Origin: Coenobita brevimanus | Lineage: Eukaryota; Arthropoda; Malacostraca; Decapoda; Coenobitidae | Direction: 5' to 3' | DNA length: 64,000 nucleotides | Assembly: GCA_032717465.1 (NCBI GenBank) | Contig: CM064669.1 | Coordinates: 51,223,694 to 51,287,693 of the forward strand | Shown: one piece after another, positions 12,802 to 27,132 of the stretch | Numbering within the stretch: position 1 is the first letter of the stretch | Layout of the letters: the number at the start of each line of letters is the position of its first letter | Program-made: the position numbers and the translations under genes | Notes under the pieces: model-generated | Seen by the model: only the letters and a program-made list of their open reading frames with translations | Told to the model about the DNA's origin: nothing | Databases searched by the model: none

Positions 12802-13137
12802 TATAAATCACCCTACCTGTTTTTACCTGTATAAATCGCCCTACCTGTTTTTACCTGTATAAATCGCCCTACCTGTTTTTACCTGTATAAATCGCCCTAC
12901 CTGTTTTTACCTGTATAAATCGCCCTACCTGTTTTTACCTGTATAAATCGCCCTACCTGTTTTTACCTGTATAAATCGCCCTACCTGTTTTTACCTGTAT
13001 AAATCGCCCTACCTGTTTTTACCTGTATAAATCGCCCTACCTGTTTTTACCTGTATAAATCGCCCTACCTGTTTTTACCTGTATAAATCGCCCTACCTGT
13101 TTTTACCTGTATAAATCGCCCTACCTGCTTTTACCTG
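12802..13137 (+). repeat. 28-bp minisatellite, 12 copies
   Basis: The unit TATAAATCGCCCTACCTG followed by TTTTTACCTG repeats 12 times. Only the first copy (CACC for CGCC) and the last (GCTTTT) differ. Such uniformity implies recent expansion or active homogenisation. Confidence 0.95.
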
Positions 13138-13139
13138 TA

Positions 13140-13320
13140 GTGGGTTGTAACAGGAACATTTTTCTTATTTCTCTTTTTTCTTTTCTGTTTCTCTTGTTCG
13201 TCTTTCTTTCTTTTTTCCGCCTTTCTTTCTTTATCTCTTTCTTTCTTTCTTTTTTTTTCTTTCTTTTTTCTTTCATTCGTTTTTTCCCCTTTTTTCTGTT
13301 TTTGCTCTACTTATAACCTT
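13140..13320 (+). repeat. T-rich (CTTT)n tract
   Basis: CTTT/TTTC-rich sequence after the 28-bp array. Confidence 0.8.
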
Positions 13321-13389
13321 TCTAGTCTAGTTTTAGTGAAGATGACAGTTCTTGTTCAGGACCTTTGCATCTTCTGATACTGGTTTGCC

Positions 13390-13421
<32 letters not shown>

Positions 13422-13774
13422 GCAAGAAGATACCTGTGTAATTATCACTATATTAATGTATGTATGTATGTATGTAATTATAAGGCACACTGCTTTACCG
13501 AATCTTCTCTTAGGCGGGAGAGTGACAGCCAAATACAACCATCCTCCATGCTCACGAAGTACGGATGGGAATAGGTGCTTTTTAGTCAACCCCGTCTCGG
13601 CATTCATTTGTCCCCTCACTCATCTGCTCACTCATCTACCCACTCACTCACACATTCACTCACTCACTCACTCCCTTATCTCCACACTCACCCACCCACT
13701 CACTGACACACCCCGCTTCCTCCATCACACTCCCTACTTTCTCCGTCGTCAACCAGTGTTCTCCTGTTCTTCAG

Positions 13775-13899
13775 AGTGTTGGATGGGCAGAACAGAATGA
13801 TGAAGAACTCGGGCCTCCTCAGGTGGAACAATAACAAGCACTCCTCCACCAAGACCCCCACAAATAACAATAACAGCAAGAACATCAATGCTAAAAATG
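13775..13899 (+). CDS. ced-6: ced-6 coding exon 1 (start exon, includes 22 nt of 5' UTR)
   Basis: Coding begins at ATG 13797 and gives [20 protein letters not shown] followed by more Asn-rich residues to position 34, plus the first base of codon 35. The donor is AATG|GTGAGT at 13900. A pyrimidine-rich stretch ending in TTCTTCAG at 13774 looks like a 3' splice site, so an untranslated upstream exon is expected. The reading frame is open from 13776 to the ATG (VLDGQNR), so an N-terminal extension from an upstream exon cannot be excluded. The short basic, Asn-rich leader fits the variable N-terminus of arthropod Ced-6; it is not a signal peptide. Confidence 0.85.
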
Positions 13900-14156
13900 G
13901 TGAGTGTTCAGCTTTTGTGTTCGTAATTTTTTGTGCTTCTGTATGTATGTATGTATGTATGTTTTGTGTGTATGTATGTGTGTATTGTGTGTATGTATGT
14001 ATGTGTGTATTGTGTGTATGTATGTATGTATGTTTTGTGTGTATGTATGTGTGTATGTGGGTGGTTGAGTGGATAGGGATGTTCTGTATATATTGCTGTT
14101 GTTGTTATTATTTTTTATTACGGTAGTTGTAGTAAAAGAGTAATTTGCAGTTACGT

Positions 14157-14228
<72 letters not shown>

Positions 14229-14531
14229 TCAACACTCCACGTCATTCATAATTTACTCCACCGGGTATCTCTTTATTCCTTCCCTCCTTCCTTCCTTCCT
14301 TCCCTCTTTCCTTCCCATGGCACGTTCCCTTTTTCCAGCGTTCCTTCCTACATCATATATTCGTCTATTCCTCCGTACTCATCCTTACATCTTTGTTTCC
14401 TTTTCCTCGTTTCGCCTTTTTCCTCTTCTCTTCCCCCTTTATCTTCCCTTCATTTTCCTCCTCTCCCTTCCGTTCTTTTCCTTCCCCTCCCCTCCCCTCC
14501 CGCCCTAGAGTCACTTTCCATTACGCCATCT

Positions 14532-14585
<54 letters not shown>

Positions 14586-16404
14586 TTATTATTATTATTA
14601 TTATATTATTTAATACTACTACTACTACTATGTGTCGGACTGAATCGTTTTAGCGTTGTGGCTGCATTATTACCAAGTCAGGTCCTTGTCCAATGTTGTT
14701 GCACGTGTACCCTGTGGACTGCAGGCTGGAACTGCCCCTGCCCTACGTTCCATCTACCTTTTGAGGGACGGGGATGGAGTTTAGGGACGTTTGTATAGCC
14801 AGCTGCTAGGTTAAATTAGTGCCACCACGTGAAGGCGTCCCATTGCATCACCATTCATACGTCACTCAATAAGCACTTGTATATTTGCTGTTGTTAATAT
14901 CCATCCCTGTGTGTGGTGTAGGTTAGGAGTATTTTTTAGGTAAGGTAAGTGGTTTAGAAGTGGAAAGGAAGTGTGGGGTTAGAAATTAGTGTGTTGTGTA
15001 GGTTAGGAGTATTTATAAGTTAGATAATCGATTTAGAAGGGAAAAGAAGCGTAATGTTATAGTGTATGGTGTAGATTAGGTGTACTTTTTAGGTAGGGCA
15101 GTTGGTTTAGAAGTGAAAAGGAAGTATAGTGTTAAAATATTGATGTATGGTGTATTTTCTAGGGAAGGTAAAATATGTAGGTGTATGGTGTAGGTTAAGT
15201 GTATTTTGTAGATAAGGTCGTTGGTGTATTTCTCTGACTTACAAACAATCCCCCATCCTTCCCTCATAATGCCTGCCGTATTCCTCCTCAGTATGCATCC
15301 CACACCTCTGTATAAATTCAGCCTCTCACCCTTACCTGCCTCACCATGTTATGTGATCACCTGGTATTAGTAGTAAGTTCCTTTAAGTGGCAGATACTAT
15401 ATCGTTTGTAGTGGTTCAGGTGATTAGCTGCAGGGGAGGTGTGGATAGCTGCAGGGGAGATGTGGTTAGCTGCAGGGGAGGTGTGGTTAGCTGCAGGGGA
15501 GGTGTGGTTAGCTGCAGGGGAGGTGTGGTTAGCTGCAGGGGAGGTGTGGTTAGCTGCAGGGGAGGTGTGGTTAGCTGCAGGGGAGGTGTGGTTAGCAGCA
15601 GGGGAGGGGTGGTTAGCTGCAGGGGAGGGGTGGTTAGCTGCAGGGGAGGGGTGGATAGCGCAGGGGAGGGGTGGTTAGCTGCAGGGGAGGGGTGGTTAGC
15701 TGCAGGGGAGGTGTGGATAGCTGCAGGGGAGGTGTGGTTAGCTGCAAGGGAGAGGTGGATAGCTGCAGGGGAGAGGTGGATAGCTGCTGGGGAGGGGTGG
15801 ATAGCTGCAGGGGAGGGGTGGTTAGCTGCAGGGGAGGTGTGGTTAGCTGCAGGGGAGAGGTGGATAGCGCAGGGGAGAGGCGGTTAGCTGCAGGGGAGGG
15901 GTGGTTAGCTGCAGGGGAGGGGTGGTTAGCTGCAGGGGAGGTGTGGATAGCTGCAGGGGAGAGGTGGTTAGCTGCTGGGGAGGGGTGGTTAGCTGCTGGG
16001 GAGGGGTGGTTAGCTGCAGGGGAGAGGTAGTTAGCTGCAGGGGAGAGGTAGTTAGCTGCAGGGGAGAGGTAGTTAGCTGCAGGGGAGGGATGGTTAGCTG
16101 CTGGGGAGAGATATAAAGCTTCGTACTGTGTACCGATCATCATCGTGGAGTGTCGTGGCTGAAGATTGCATTAAAATAAAGCACAGGATGATATTTGTGT
16201 GTAACGTGCAGGCCAAATCGCTAAGGAAGGGGTGTTAGGAAATCCCCAATGCTCAGTGGAATATGAAGCCCTCCACACTTTTCACCAGCCCCACACACTT
16301 GACATCAGCCGTGTGTGATTAGAGTTATGGAGTGTCACGCTCAAGGCTGACTTCATTGCTTACACTTTCTTCTTGTGATTGCTGATGGGGTTTTATGATG
16401 AGGA

Positions 16405-16448
<44 letters not shown>

Positions 16449-16643
16449 GATGTTTGTACTTACTATACATTATCCTCTTTGACTGGGACTAAAATTATCA
16501 TGCCACTGTCTTCAATACTTGGATATAAACATATGATTAATACTGAATGGCGTTAGTCACGAAGAAGTGATCGCCGCCAAGTTAAAGGGAAGGAACTGCA
16601 TAAATTTCTCGGCGATTTTCTCAAGATTAGGAAAGACGTCTTA

Positions 16644-16682
<39 letters not shown>

Positions 16683-16778
16683 TGTGTGTGTGTGCAGTAC
16701 AAATGGGGATAGTGGGAAAAGATATCTGGTTACAAGAGAGAGAGAGAGAAAGAGAGAGAGGGGTAGTAGGAAATATCA

Positions 16779-16849
<71 letters not shown>

Positions 16850-19663
16850 GTTGAGAAAGGAAGCAAAGTAGAATTGAACAGTGAAAAGGATGAAGAAGAG
16901 AAAATGAAGAATAAGTAAAACCCATCATGAAATAGACGAGGAGGAATGAGAGAGAGAAAGGAGCATTTAGAAGACATGAAAGAGGAGGAGGATATGTGTA
17001 AGAGAGAGAGAGAGGGAGAGAGAGAGAGAGAGGAGAAGGAAGATAAATGAAAGAGAGTGGAGAGAAAAGGAAAGATGAAAAGGCTGGGAAAAAACAGGGA
17101 AGAGTGACCTGAGGAAGAATGGGGAGAAAGCATTAGGAAGGGAAGAAAGGGTGGAGGAGAGGAGGTAAGGGAAGGGAAGGGAGGGGAAGGAGAGGAAGAG
17201 AGAAGAGGGAAGAGAAGAGGTGAGAAAGGAGGAGAGGGAGGGAAGGTGTTCTGAGAAGCATGAGGTAACAGTCGCGCAAGTTTCCTTCACGTGATGTTGT
17301 GTTGTCAGGGAGCAGGCATTCAGACAGACAGAAGCAAGAAAGGAAACAAGCAGACAGCGAGTAAGAAGACAGAAAAAAGTAAGCAAGGAAGCAAGCAAGC
17401 AAGCAAGACATGGCAGGGTTCAGGGCCCAAGGAGTATCTGGTGTTAAGTATAGAGTGGGACGGACAGAGACATGCAGGGTGGTAGGTGGAAAAGATGAGA
17501 GGATGGGTGAGGCAGGTTGAGGAAGGCAGAGAGAAAGGTATGGTGAGGAGTAGACCAGGTAAAGCAGGTAGGGAGTCTAGATAGGGAAAGCAGGCAGGGT
17601 GGAGGATAGAATGAGACAGGCAGGCAAGGAAGAAAGCAGGGTGAAGACAGGCAGGAAGGAAGGCAGGCAGGCAGCCATGAAGGCAGGGTGAGGCAAGGCA
17701 GACAGGCACGGTAAGGCAGTCAGGAAGGGAGGGTGAAGCAGGAAGGCAGAGGAGGCATGCAGGGTGCGGCAGGCAGGCAGGTAAAGAGCGACAGTGGGCA
17801 ACAGAAAACAAGTTTCCTAACCCAAGCCTCGGGGGGACTCGGACGGGAAATTCCGACTCGCCTCCCAGCCACACCCTCGTCAGGAGAATTCGACACGACA
17901 GCATATCTCGGTATTTTCGGCTTTAGTGGTTTCGGTTTCGGTGGGATGAAAATTGTGTGAGATTTGGTTGTTTGGCGTGTACAGGCGTGTCTTCCCTTCC
18001 ACATTTCTCATTCCAGGCAGGATCCTTCCATCTCTTCCTCTTTTGTTGTACTTCATATTGCTCTCACAAAAATAATTCATGTAACACGTTTTCTGTTCCT
18101 CCTTCCTCCTCAAACAGCAGAGAGTAGCCTTCCTTCTCGTACTCTTCTGCTGTGTATTGGACCGTTCCCGTAACTTAAATACTAACTTTTGGTAGCATGA
18201 AATGTGGTAAGCCTTAGTTAATATGTAGGAATGATCTCCTTGGTTACAAGTTAAATCTGTCTATCTATCTGTCTATTGCCAGACGCCATAATCCCGTAAG
18301 GGGTGGCCATTTGACTTTGAGTTATTAGTTTTACAGGGAGGGGCACTAACCCTCCACTGGCCTAGCTCTTTCGTGTAGGTGTCCGGAGTTCGCTTCCAGT
18401 CTTACCGAAACTAGTCAAATCGATCCTCATATTATAACACCGGGTAGCCATCTGCCGAGCTGGAAGGGTTATGCATCCTTGTCAACTGAAAACGAACAGA
18501 CTAGTAACCAAGGAGACATCTTCAAACAGGTGTCGTGTTTTTTAAGGTGTTAGGAGAGTCGCTACCACTCGTCACTCTCACCACCCGCTCTCCACCACCA
18601 TCACCATCACTCTCCACCACTATCACCATCACTCACCATCATCATCACCATCACTCGCCATCATCATCACCATCACTCGCCACCATCATCACCATCACTC
18701 CACCATCACCATCACTCCACCATCACCATCACTCACCATCATCATCACCATCACTCACCATCATCATCACCATCACTCACCACCATCATCACCATCACTC
18801 ACCACCATCACCATCACTCACCACCATCACCATCACTCACCACCATCACCATCACTCACCATCACCACCACCACTCGCTACCACCATCACCGTCATTAGC
18901 CACCACCACCATCACCATCACTCGCCACTACCGTCACCACCATCACCACTACACTCGCCACCACCATCACCACCCACTCGCCACCACCATCACCACCACT
19001 CGCCACTGCCACACTCGCCTCATCCAGTCATTGCCAGGGTGACCACCACCATCATTAACCGCGAGCCGTAGTAAAACGCTGCCAACTCATTCCTCCCCCA
19101 CCTCACGTAATTATATATACTCGTGTATGCGGACGCCAGTTGTGCTGCCCGTTATTCCTGTCTTGTAAAACGTTTTGTTATGTGATGGTGGTGGTGGTGA
19201 TGTCCTGTAACTCTTCAGCCCTTTAGGATGTTATGAAAGAAAGTAAAACGTGTAGACTGACTTTATAACTCTGCCACGACGCCTTGTGCTATTATTATTA
19301 TTGTTATTATTATTATTATTGTTACTGCTACTACTATTACTGCTACTGCTACTAGTATCATATGGACGGTGTGACTACTGTATATAAAAATGTGGTAATT
19401 TCGTTACTAGGGGAAGATGGTATGCTGCATGACGAAGGGTTGATACATCCTCCTTTAAAGTCAGTCAGCATGAGTGAAAGGAAAGGCAGGCTGGCACGAG
19501 GATGACGACAGCACAGTTTTGGCGGGAAAGATGAACTGTTTTGGCGATGATGATCAGCTGTTTTGTGTTGACATTCCGTTGGGGGGGGGGGATAGTGATG
19601 CATCCGTGTAGGAGAGAGAGAGAGAGAGAAAGGGGGTGTGGTGGTGTTGGTTGACGGGATCTG

Positions 19664-19703
<40 letters not shown>

Positions 19704-21174
19704 CTGCGTTGTCAATTCTTACATTACATATAGAAAAAAATATATATTACTGCTTTGAGAACGGGAAACCATATACGAGTGCTTGCGCTTGTGTCTTTTT
19801 TTCAGTGTTCGTCCTTGTGGCTGCTGTTGTTCACTCGTACACACGTCACCCCCACACAAGCACAGCACAGAACCCTCCCCCGTACCAGTGGGTTTCCGAT
19901 ACCAGGCTGTCAGTGAGGTTTGGGGGCGTAGGTAGGGTCGCATTACCTGTGTGGAGGTGGTGACGCCTCTGATGACCTCGGGGTGGGGGTGGGTCGGGGG
20001 GGGGAAGGCTGGGTTGTGTTGCGTTGTAGGGTCGCATTCTGACTGCACATTTCGTAACAACTTTTCCTTTGCGGTTTATTTTGCACAGCACCCCTCAGTA
20101 TCTTCTGATACTAACTAACCTCGAGGTGGGGGAAGGCTGGGTTGCGGTACGTTTTAAGGTCGCATTCTGAGTGGTATGGGAAATTTCGTAACACTTCTTC
20201 CTCTGCGAATTATCTTGCACATTAGAGTGAGTTGCTTTACTGGTGTGTGGGTTGTGAACGCCCCCAGTAAGCTCCGGGCTGGGGAAAGGTTGAATTGTGT
20301 AGCGTTGCAAAATTTGAAATTGACACACCTACGAGCAGTTCCATTTCTCGAAGACGTATTTTTGCTTGTTGGTACTATACGATGTTATGCTGAGTACGGG
20401 GGCCTTGTCGTAGCAAAAGAGGCGAGTGGAGTCTCCCTCACTACCGTACGTGTTGCATAAAGTATAAGTATCTGGTGGGAGCAAGACTAAATGCGTCCTG
20501 GGAGTCAGTAGGTTAACCCAGTAAATACAGGTTGGTCGGGTTTGTTTTCCTCTCTCCAGATGATATTGCACAGCTTGGTATTGGCCTCGTTTTGTAGGGG
20601 TTAATGGAGGTTGTATTTAACCAACCTCTTCGAAGTCTTTAAGAAGCTAAATGGAGATCGTAGGGAAGTAGCAGGAATACAGTACGTGCTGGAGAGGGTC
20701 ATGTAGGGTCACCGAGGTAATCAAGTAACTCACCTGATCTTACAAACGTTCCCCTGTTCCAACAAACCTGATTTTACAAACGTTCGTCTACTTCAGCACG
20801 CCGTATTTTACAAACGTTTCTCTACTCCAGCACGACTGATTTTACAAACGTTCCTCTATTCCAGCATGCCTGATTTTACAAACGTTCCTCTACTCCAGCA
20901 TGCCTGATTTTACAAATGTTCCTCTACCCCAGCACGCCTGATTTTACAAACGTTCCTCTACCCCAGCACGCCTGATTTTACAAACGTTCCTCTATTTCAT
21001 CCCTATACCCCAAAAGGAGGATGGGGAGCTGCAGGAGAAAGGCCAAGAGTCCGCGGGGTTCACGTTCAAAAGAGCCTGGGGAGATTTCGAATTGGCGGGG
21101 TTCAGTATAGCTTCAGTTTATCCCTTCACTACACTGGGTCTTTCACACATAAGAATAAAATCGTCTTAGATAGG

Positions 21175-21209
<35 letters not shown>

Positions 21210-23190
21210 TTCATCGGATTCAGGTCGTTAAGGGTCGTATTCTGTAAGTGGCCTTGAAGATTCCGAAACACCTCCGTCTTAGCGATTTAGTTCATTACGT
21301 TCCACTTCACTATTCTCTTATGTAACTGATGCAGACTGTGTCGATTTTAAAACTATATAAAGAATGTTAAAATATAATATGGCAGAATTCGGCAAATGGC
21401 TACGGGAGAGGTATTACGAAGCTTACTAGTATTCCACACCAGTATTTTCTCTAATGTTACAAAAGCAAACTGTGTCTATTTAAAAACAATATTAGTACCA
21501 TACAAGAAAGTGTTAGGGTCTTAGTAATATGCTAAATAAATCGCTAAGGAAGGGATGTTACGAAGCCTCCTGTTCAGTGAGCTTCATTACAGGTGTCAGA
21601 GTCGACCGTGATGTGGCGCAGTCGGGAAAGTGATTCGGGCTGGTCGCAGTTTTCATGCAGTGGGTGGAGCTGGGTTGGTTGACGATTCACTCACTTCTGC
21701 ATCTTTTTCCCGTTATTTTATCAGCTTTGGATGTGAGAATACAGTGATTGGCTGCATGGTTAGGTAGGGATTTCGTAGTTTGGATGAGGAGAGGAAAAAA
21801 ATTGACGTGTGAGTTGGTGGTGTGTGAGAAAGTTAGCGAGTAGCGGCAATAGCTTCCCATCAAGAGTGCCAACAGAAAGTTTTTCCGAAGTCTCAGTTCC
21901 CTTCGCTAATTTCAACGGTTTTTTTTTCTTTGTATCATGATGGGAGGTGTTGTATTTTATGGTATATTATGTTACGTGTTTAGATATTTCGGAAGTGCGT
22001 GTGGCGGTGGTGGATTTGCGTTGTGTGATTGCGTGTGAGTGTGTGGCAGACCTGAGCCCGTCGGTCTGGCTTGTGGCCTCAATGTGCCGTTTAGTTCCAG
22101 TGTTGACGGTGCAGTGAGCGAGTTGGTGGTGTAGCGGCCGACTCACCCCACCACTACACCCGCAACACGCGCAGGCCAACTCCTTCCTGTACTTTTGTTG
22201 GTTATCCTTGCCATCAAACGCTTGTTCTTCACGCGTTTATATATATCTCAGTGTTAAGCAAGTAGTGGTTAATATCGGAGTGTTCGGAGCGGTGAAGAGC
22301 CTGAATCGCCTTTCTTCACAAAGTGCACAACTCGACCGCTGGAAGACAAGAGTGCCAGATTATTTACAGCTCCGTTTCTGTGTACATTATAATATTTTAT
22401 AATGTTAAGCGAGTAGTGGCAGAGTTTTTAATATTGCTGGACTGTGGCGATAAAGAGCCTGGGTTCTAGTTTTACCTCTACACACCTCACAAACCGCAAG
22501 GATACACAAGAGATGCAGATTATTTTTACTCAGTATTTTTAGTATCTTTATATTATGATTTTGCAGCGTTATGACAGTTGAATGTTATGAGGTTCATTTT
22601 TGATTTGGATGAATTGTTGTATTGCAACTTAAATGCTTAGAATCTATACCTTTTTAGTTGAAAGAAGGATCGGTGTGTATGTATATATTAAATAGATAGC
22701 TTGTAATGTTAACTCACTCGTTCATTCAGTTATTGACAGTGTTATAAGAGAAGCACGGTGTATAACGGTTAGGTATACTGCGGCAGCCTTGGAGGGTCTG
22801 GCGATTACAGAAGTGAAAACTACACGGAGAAGTAGGAAGTATAGAAAGTGCAGGAGGGTGACAGATACAGGTGTTACAGTTCGGCGTGAGAGAGGAAAGT
22901 GTATCAGTGTGGTGGGCGAGGGTGTGTTAACAAATAATACTCCGTTTATTCACACTTGGCCAACTTTTGTCGTCTCTCTCATCTTGAATGCTGAGTTGTA
23001 CCAGTAGATTGTTACTAAAATATAATGCTAGTGACGAAGAAGTGCTGCCGAAAGAACGTGGAGATGAATCTTTGTCCTCCTGCCATTGGACTAAGAGCAG
23101 CAACTCGATAAAGGAGGGAAAATCTGGATCAGTTTAAGGTGAAAGAGGCTTAGCATATCACTGCCTCACGGTACGAACACGGCAGGTACC

Positions 23191-23259
<69 letters not shown>

Positions 23260-25411
23260 GATATTATGCGGGGAAGTGAAAGGGAAAGTGTCAGTGGGAG
23301 TTTGGCGGGGAAAGTTTTAAGGTACACAAGGTCTGAGTAAAATGAGAACAGTAAAGAATAACAGGGAAGGAGTTTACCTGGAGTAAAGGAGGTAGGGACA
23401 GCTAAGAATAAAGCAGTGAAGGACTAAGGTAAGCAAGGAGAAATTTAGAACAATATATGACTCTTTAGGTACGCAAGGCCTGAGAACAAAGATATTAGTA
23501 AGAATAGTAAAGAAGAAAGAACTAACCTGGAATAAAGGAAGGACTTAGAATAACGGAAGGAGCAGAATAAGTGATTGAAAAGGAAGTGTGAAACAAAACC
23601 GGATTAAAAAGAAAAAATATTAGTGACAAAACTAAGAAAGATAAAAACAAGATTAATTTGTGACAGAAGGCAGAGTAGAGACCGTAGGAATATAATTGAA
23701 AAAAAAGAGGAACGTGAGAATAAAAAGAAAAAAAAAAAGAACGTGGGAAGATAAAGAGAAAAACGAGGAACGTGAGAATATAAAGGGAAAAGTAAGAGGA
23801 ACGTGCGAACAGGATGGGGAAACTAACACAAAGGCTTCGAGACAAAGACAAGGAGACTTCAGGAAACTCAACCTCACCCAGTAAGTAATATAAATAAAAT
23901 ACATTAAGCAAGACACTGTCATATGTTGTATATTTCTTTAGCTGTTATAATTAGTGTACTGATGACAAGAATAGAGTTGGACGTAACTGTACTGGATTGA
24001 TGGAAATAATGCGTAACTCCTAAAATACGCTGGTTCTCCTTTACAGAATATAGTTAATGGGGATAGCAAGGATGTCATAATGAAATCATATTCAGGTGGC
24101 CTCACACGCACCTGCGACACTGCCTGATAGAAGTGTGGAGATCTGGCAAGTTTCCGACGTTCAAACATAGGTTATTTGGTCATTTCAGCCGATATTTGAC
24201 ACCTCCGTTGATTGGTGCCACCAGCAAATGTTATTATGCCAGGGTTGTCAGTGTACCAGATGCTAGGCCTCTGCTACACAGTGATGCTGTCCCAGGCTCA
24301 GTATGTTGCCGCGAACTGCACATTCCGTCCTTCCTGAAATTAGAGCTTTCGCCAGTTTTCTAAGTTTCGTTGCTTGTCTGAAGAAATTAAAGTGTGTCAG
24401 CGTTAATATATGATTTTTTTTTTTTAAGGTCATTCATTCCGAACCGCAATTGTCCGAACACTCATGCCGTTCCTGTCTTCAGATCAGTCAGATAGAGACA
24501 GTGATTTTTCGTACCGGTATCAGATTTATCGTGTGAAATATTGCTAAAAGCGAAGAAAAAAAAAGTTATATCATAGTGTCATGTACAAATGAAATTTAGT
24601 GTTTTCTTGAACTTGTAGGTAATGTAGCGGTGTAGGCTGTGTGGCAGCAATATAACTTGATTCCATCCCTAATTTCGGCATAAGCTAGATTGTCTATATT
24701 AAAAAAAAATGTTAGTTACCTTTTTCTAGTTTACCGGTACAAAGTTTCGTGTTTTTCTTTTTATGTATAAAATGTTAACGCAAATAACTGCGGTATATGA
24801 ACTGTTCAGTTCATTCTACTTACGGGATAAGTGTTTAGATAGAGGGAAGAGGTAATGTATTGCCCTTGTGTTAATCTGAGTCTCGTATCGGCCCTGCTTC
24901 CAGAGTACCGGTAGGTGAATAGTCCTGCATAGAGCTTAAGATTTTGTATAAGAAGGTCTTCATGTGTTAAGCTGTGAGTTTTGTAAGGTAGCTAACGTGA
25001 AATCCCTTCTTTAATTCCTTCACTATCCTGCCTTTTTTTCTAATACCTAAATTATCTGATAATGCCAAGATTAACAGAAATATACGTACTCTGCCTGAAA
25101 CGATGAAATCAAGTTTTCCCCACGGGTAGCCTATAAGAAATTTTGCGTGTGATTTCCTGTCATTCATTGTCATCTTGGTTTTAGCTTTGTCATTCTTTCA
25201 TTACGTTGGTTGCGTCGTCTCGCCTCTCTCAGCGTCTTCGATTAATCTTTTACAGTGTCTATTTTCACTTCTGCAGTCTCATGAAAGTGCGCGTACAACA
25301 CACACACAGGCCCTGTAGAGTTCCTTAGGTACACGAGCACCAAGATTAGGCTCTTCCCTGCCATCACACACAGCCACCATAACCTACCCCCCGTCACCGC
25401 TGCAAACCCAA

Positions 25412-25452
<41 letters not shown>

Positions 25453-25553
25453 AATATTAAACAAGAGCTCTGGCACTAAACGAAGCTGGTAGCATTTTTA
25501 GAGAACTGTAATTCCTTCTGTCTATAATAGTCTCAGTACTGTTCCCGGCTGTG

Positions 25554-25613
<60 letters not shown>

Positions 25614-25614
25614 A

Positions 25615-25664
<50 letters not shown>

Positions 25665-26128
25665 GAGGAGTGTGGGGGTTAGGTAGGCAAAATGTCACCA
25701 TGTTGTTTACGGGGGAACGCGCCTGTTTTTACCCAGCCCAACATTTTTTCTTAGCCACTCCTACTCTTGGATCACTCACTCCCTTATCTCTTGGATCACT
25801 GCCGTATCTTAGACCTCGCTTCAGTCACTGTTGGATCACTGTGCTCTCTGTAGGATCACTCTCTTGGATCACTGTGCCCTCACTCCTGCATCACTACTCT
25901 CACTCATGCATCACTACTCACTCATATCACGATTCTCGCTGTCTTGAATCACTGTCTGGCTTCCTCTGTAATAGACTACGAGAACTGTCCAGATCATGAG
26001 AGAGTTGCCTTTGCACTGTGAGGGCTGTGGTCAGATTGTTGTGTGCCTTGTAGTAAAGGTCAAGGGCTGGGCCGGCATTGGTAACCATCTTTTAGTAGTA
26101 GGAGCAGCGGTGGTGGTGGTAGTGGTGA

Positions 26129-26159
<31 letters not shown>

Positions 26160-26789
26160 TGTTGTTGTTTTAATCCTAGGCTCGTATACGTACACGTAAA
26201 CCCAGTGAAGTGCAGGCTGAAGTTGTCAGTGTTCTGTAGTCCACTATTATCCATTCTAGGGACAGGGAGGGAATTGAAAGACGTTTGTCCAATCAAGCAT
26301 TAGAGCCGGCCAGCTATATCGTTGCCACCACGTGAAGGCGTACCTCTCGGGCACAGAATGTACTCATATATATACTCATACTCTTTATCTTAACTTCGCC
26401 ACGATTTTCAACTTTTCTACTGCTCATTTCACGTAGGTCAGAACGGAGTAGAACAAAACTGTGGCCCTACATCCTTTCTGTAGCCCTTCATGACTAGCAT
26501 CTTACCGCTAATCTCTTGTTTCTGGTCAGTATACAATGTGGAGGAAGCAATTTTAGGCGAAGTTAGAGTAAAAAGGGTATGCGTTGTCATGTATTATTAT
26601 TAAAAACTACAAATGTCTCCACCAGCTTGGATTATAACGTCTGCCAGTGGTATCAAGAAAAACACGACACGATAGTGAAGGGCTGGTAGTGTCGTGGAGA
26701 GAGAGAGAGAATGTGGAGGAAGTAGGGGGAAGATGTCTAGTGTGCTGGAGAAAGGATGTGACAGTTGTGTTAATTGTATGGCACTGTGC

Positions 26790-26821
<32 letters not shown>

Positions 26822-27043
26822 TGGGTGTGGGTGTGTGTTTTGAGAGTTGGTGGGGCGGAAGTCTAGAGGGAAAGGGAAAGTCTGGGATAAACACAAAGAC
26901 AGGGAAACCGTGTATATGTTAGGATGGTATCAGGGGGAGAGCAGTGGAGGGATAGGATGTTGGAAAGTGATAATGACGATAGCTTAATTGAGTGCAATGT
27001 TGAGAGGGATGAAGTGAGTGGCAAATTAGTGGTGAAATTAGAG

Positions 27044-27132
<89 letters not shown>

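Noticed and set aside
12802..13137. CRISPR-like array
   Set aside because: Direct repeats are contiguous with no unique spacers, in eukaryotic DNA; a minisatellite.
15387..16143. Possible heptapeptide-repeat protein
   Set aside because: Open in several frames on both strands because the DNA unit is 21 bp; a minisatellite.
18535..19071. Histidine-rich protein
   Set aside because: His/Ser runs come from the CAC/CAT minisatellite.
22208..22402. Alternative first exon of ced-6
   Set aside because: The area is comparatively repeat-poor, but I see no convincing donor-bounded leader and no family similarity; left as a candidate region only.
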